Shown here one piece after another: positions 63,401 to 64,000 of a stretch of 64,000 bases of DNA. The stretch comes from Sandaracinaceae bacterium. Lineage in GTDB: Bacteria > Myxococcota_A > Polyangia > Polyangiales > Sandaracinaceae. The stretch's first letter is position 1, and every line of letters starts with the position of its first letter. The stretch is from assembly GCA_040218145.1 (NCBI GenBank), contig JAVJQK010000104.1:208730-272729 (forward strand), written 5' to 3'. A program made the translations under genes and the position numbers. The notes under the pieces are model-generated. The model worked only from the letters and a program-made list of their open reading frames with translations, was not told the DNA's origin and did no database searches.

Positions 63401-64000
63401 TGAGCGAGCGGAGCGCGCGAGCCGGGGTAGTGCAGATGGGTCGTGCACCGCGCGGACGACAGCGAGGCGTGCTGACTCCATCGCGCGAGGGCGCCCACCT
63501 CTCGCGAAGCGAGAGCGCGACCCGCAGGGGCCCCAGCGCCCCGTCGCTGGGGTCGGCGACCGAGCGCGCGGAGCGCGCGAATCGCCGTAGTCGGGAGGGG
63601 GGCCCCATTGGCGCTTTGCCCAATGGGGGGAGGGCCTGCGTTCAGGCCCTCCAGGCAAACAAGGCGGCCAGCTCTCGCGAAGCGAGAGCGCGAGCCGCAG
63701 GGGCCCCAGCGCCCCGCGCTGGGGTCGGCGTGTGAGCGCGCGGAGCGCGCGAGCCGGGGTAGTGCAGATGGGTCCTGCACCGAGCGGGCGACAGCGAGGC
63801 GTGCTGACTCCATCGCGCGAGGGCGGCCAGCTCTCGCGAAGCGAGAGCGCGAGCCGCAGGGGCCCCAGCGCCCCGTCGCTGGGGTCGGCGACCGAGCGCG
63901 CGTAGCGCGCGAATCGCCGTAGTCGGGAGGGGGGCCCCATTGGCGCTTTGCCCAATGGGGGGAGGGCCTGCGTTCAGGCCCTCCGAGCAGAACAGGCGGC
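63401..64000. repeat. 332-bp direct repeat, two copies (second truncated by the window), hairpin-rich
   Basis: The block from 63401 recurs from 63733, a 332-bp period. Each unit contains CTCTCGC-GAA-GCGAGAG, CCCCAGCG/CGCTGGGG, CGCGC-GNA-GCGCG, CCCCATTGG/CCAATGGGG and GGAGGGCCTG/CAGGCCCTCC inverted repeats. A 70-bp sub-block (CTCTCGCGAAGCGAGAG onward) also appears at 63672, giving three copies. No credible gene is seen from 63314 to the window end. Confidence 0.88.

Overview
This 64-kb window is very GC-rich, densely coding chromosome from a bacterium that looks like a myxobacterium (Myxococcota, most likely a Polyangiales/Sandaracinaceae relative). This assignment is an inference from content: a MYXO-CTERM-like sorting tail, an AgmX/GltJ-type gliding protein, a HRDVSPQN-type Ser/Thr kinase with PEGA, MopE-type metal-binding repeats, many Cys-rich lipoproteins with Asp-Ala-Gly linkers, thrombospondin type-3 calcium repeats, and FHA, PilZ and GGDEF signalling proteins. 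I see no phage, insertion sequence, tRNA, rRNA or CRISPR array. About 55 protein genes are supported; many are chained by 1- or 4-base ATGA/GTGA/TGATG overlaps.

Layout. 1-3.5 kb: surface or secreted proteins (MopE-like, Kazal lipoprotein). 3.5-5.5 kb: a leftward operon fliQ-fliR-hpt-small TPR gene, with no other export genes nearby. 5.5-9.6 kb: pcp, then an AgmX/GltJ-like protein and a MshEN-receiver-TPR protein. 9.7-13.7 kb: a lipoprotein, an FprA-type reductase, and a three-gene overlapping operon ending in an HTTM/vitamin-K-carboxylase-like membrane protein. 13.8-19.1 kb: M50 peptidase, folE, a MioC-like flavodoxin, a CPBP protease, a biotinyl carrier protein and an NtrC-type regulator. 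19.1-19.9 kb: an 0.8-kb non-coding repeat island. 19.9-26.3 kb: SulP transporter, TSP3 outer-membrane protein, HEAT-repeat protein, lipoprotein and MXAN_5187-like protein. 26.3-30.8 kb: degenerate LuxR regulator, HtrA-like protein lacking its catalytic Ser, methyltransferase, DUF1295, VanZ, TetR. 30.8-37.7 kb: hflX, exonuclease III, diguanylate cyclase, nagZ, pcnB. 37.7-47.2 kb: kinase, TPR protein, an S8 protease/lipoprotein ORF with an unknown secreted partner, two coupled unknown genes and coaX. 47.2-54.7 kb: M81 peptidase with its TetR repressor, PilZ-AMIN protein, double-FHA protein, and a four-repeat lipoprotein. 54.8-58.7 kb: a translationally coupled pair of sensor proteins, the first lacking an ATPase domain. 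58.8-63.3 kb: PEGA protein, Cys-rich lipoprotein, murI, trypsin-like lipoprotein. 63.3-64 kb: a second repeat island.

The most unusual signals are: (1) two intergenic islands built from hairpins whose centre is GC-GNA-GC, with stem changes that preserve pairing; (2) a subtilisin with a MYXO-CTERM-like tail running straight into a lipoprotein signal peptide, joined at a C6 run; (3) a His-kinase-like protein with no ATPase domain and a broken receiver, coupled to a full kinase; (4) a Ser-to-Glu HtrA pseudoprotease; (5) a perfect palindrome across the start codon of a TetR gene; (6) -10-like hexamers 6-11 nt before many start codons, suggesting leaderless mRNAs.
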